The notes beneath the pieces were generated by a model, which did not search any database, had not been told where the DNA came from, and saw only the letters and a list, made by a program, of their open reading frames with translations. This document shows, in pieces, positions 63,902 through 64,000 of a DNA stretch of 64,000 nucleotides (its first letter is position 1; the number at the start of each line of letters is the position of its first letter). Origin of the DNA: Polyangium jinanense (lineage in GTDB: Bacteria; Myxococcota; Polyangia; Polyangiales; Polyangiaceae). The stretch spans positions 124,001 through 188,000 of the forward strand of contig NZ_JAGTJJ010000011.1 in assembly GCF_028435365.1 (NCBI RefSeq), written 5' to 3'. A program made the translations under genes and the position numbers.

Positions 63902-64000
63902 AACGCTTGGGGCGTAGCTCGGACAAGCCGAGCTACGCCCCAAACCCCTCAACGCTTGGGGCTGCGCTCGGACAAGCCGAGCTACGCCCCAAACCCCTCA
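63902..64000. repeat. two tandem 49-bp palindromic repeats at the right edge (third copy cut)
   Basis: Copies at 63902-63950 and 63951-63999, starting AACGCTTGGGG, with stem GTAGCTCGG-ACAAG-CCGAGCTAC inside the first copy and the variant GCGCTCGG-ACAAG-CCGAGCTAC in the second, ending AAACCCCTC. A third copy begins at 64000. Same family as the coding-region repeats at 56880 and 59814. Confidence 0.85.

Overview
The window is GC-rich bacterial DNA (about 70% GC by eye). It has dense coding on both strands, strong third-position GC bias, a Hanks-type Ser/Thr kinase with an N-terminal helical-repeat region, and many putative lipoproteins carrying Gly-Gly-Ala or Gly-Gly-Thr low-complexity tracts. 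This style is typical of myxobacteria, most likely the Polyangiales/Sorangiineae group. That placement is inferred from gene style; there is no rRNA or marker comparison. I saw no rRNA, tRNA or CRISPR array.

Layout. 1-3.7 kb: the end of an unknown gene, a Uma2-type nuclease-like protein, dihydrolipoyl dehydrogenase and a branched-chain-type 2-oxoacid dehydrogenase E1 alpha. 3.7-9.4 kb: Cys-rich secreted lipoproteins, plus a three-gene operon coupled by ATGA overlaps (HEAT-repeat protein, CrtC/AttH-like protein, DUF4149 membrane protein). 9.6-13.8 kb: an Alvin-type 2[4Fe-4S] ferredoxin behind a consensus sigma-70 promoter, two lipoproteins and the Ser/Thr kinase. 13.8-25.4 kb: a CPA2 antiporter with RCK domains, a large cyclase/ATPase-like regulator whose P-loop looks dead, a lone MlaE-type permease with an overlapping lipoprotein, a rhomboid protease, cysteinyl-tRNA synthetase, a type-II DnaJ and a rubredoxin.

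25.4-32.0 kb is the accessory region. It holds a calcineurin-phosphoesterase/NB-ARC/TPR STAND protein, a small unknown protein, and a visibly AT-richer restriction endonuclease plus D12 adenine methyltransferase pair. The pair is bracketed by GTCGAC-containing 21-22 bp tandem repeats, by a perfect 58-bp direct repeat, and by 19-bp near-perfect inverted repeats. This looks like a small exchangeable defence cassette and is the main find of the window.

32-55 kb returns to host style: lipoprotein, outer-membrane protein, acyl-CoA synthetase, methyltransferases, a GreA/B-type factor, and then a surface-glycan block. The glycan block contains a flippase-like protein, a sulfatase-family enzyme, two tandem paralogous polytopic membrane proteins, two further polytopic glycosyltransferase-like proteins, two nucleotide-sugar epimerases around an XRE regulator, and a GT2 polyprenyl-phosphate glycosyltransferase. 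55-64 kb: a receiver/DUF4388/J-like regulator, a 50-residue TatA-like membrane protein, another acyl-CoA synthetase, a HAD-like protein and a lipoprotein with cytochrome-like Cys-His motifs.

Two families of non-coding repeats are visible. One is a roughly 310-325 bp element with inverted termini, present at 23.1 and 46.2 kb in opposite orientation. The other is a roughly 50 bp palindrome that is intergenic at the right edge and also lies in frame inside two protein-coding genes.
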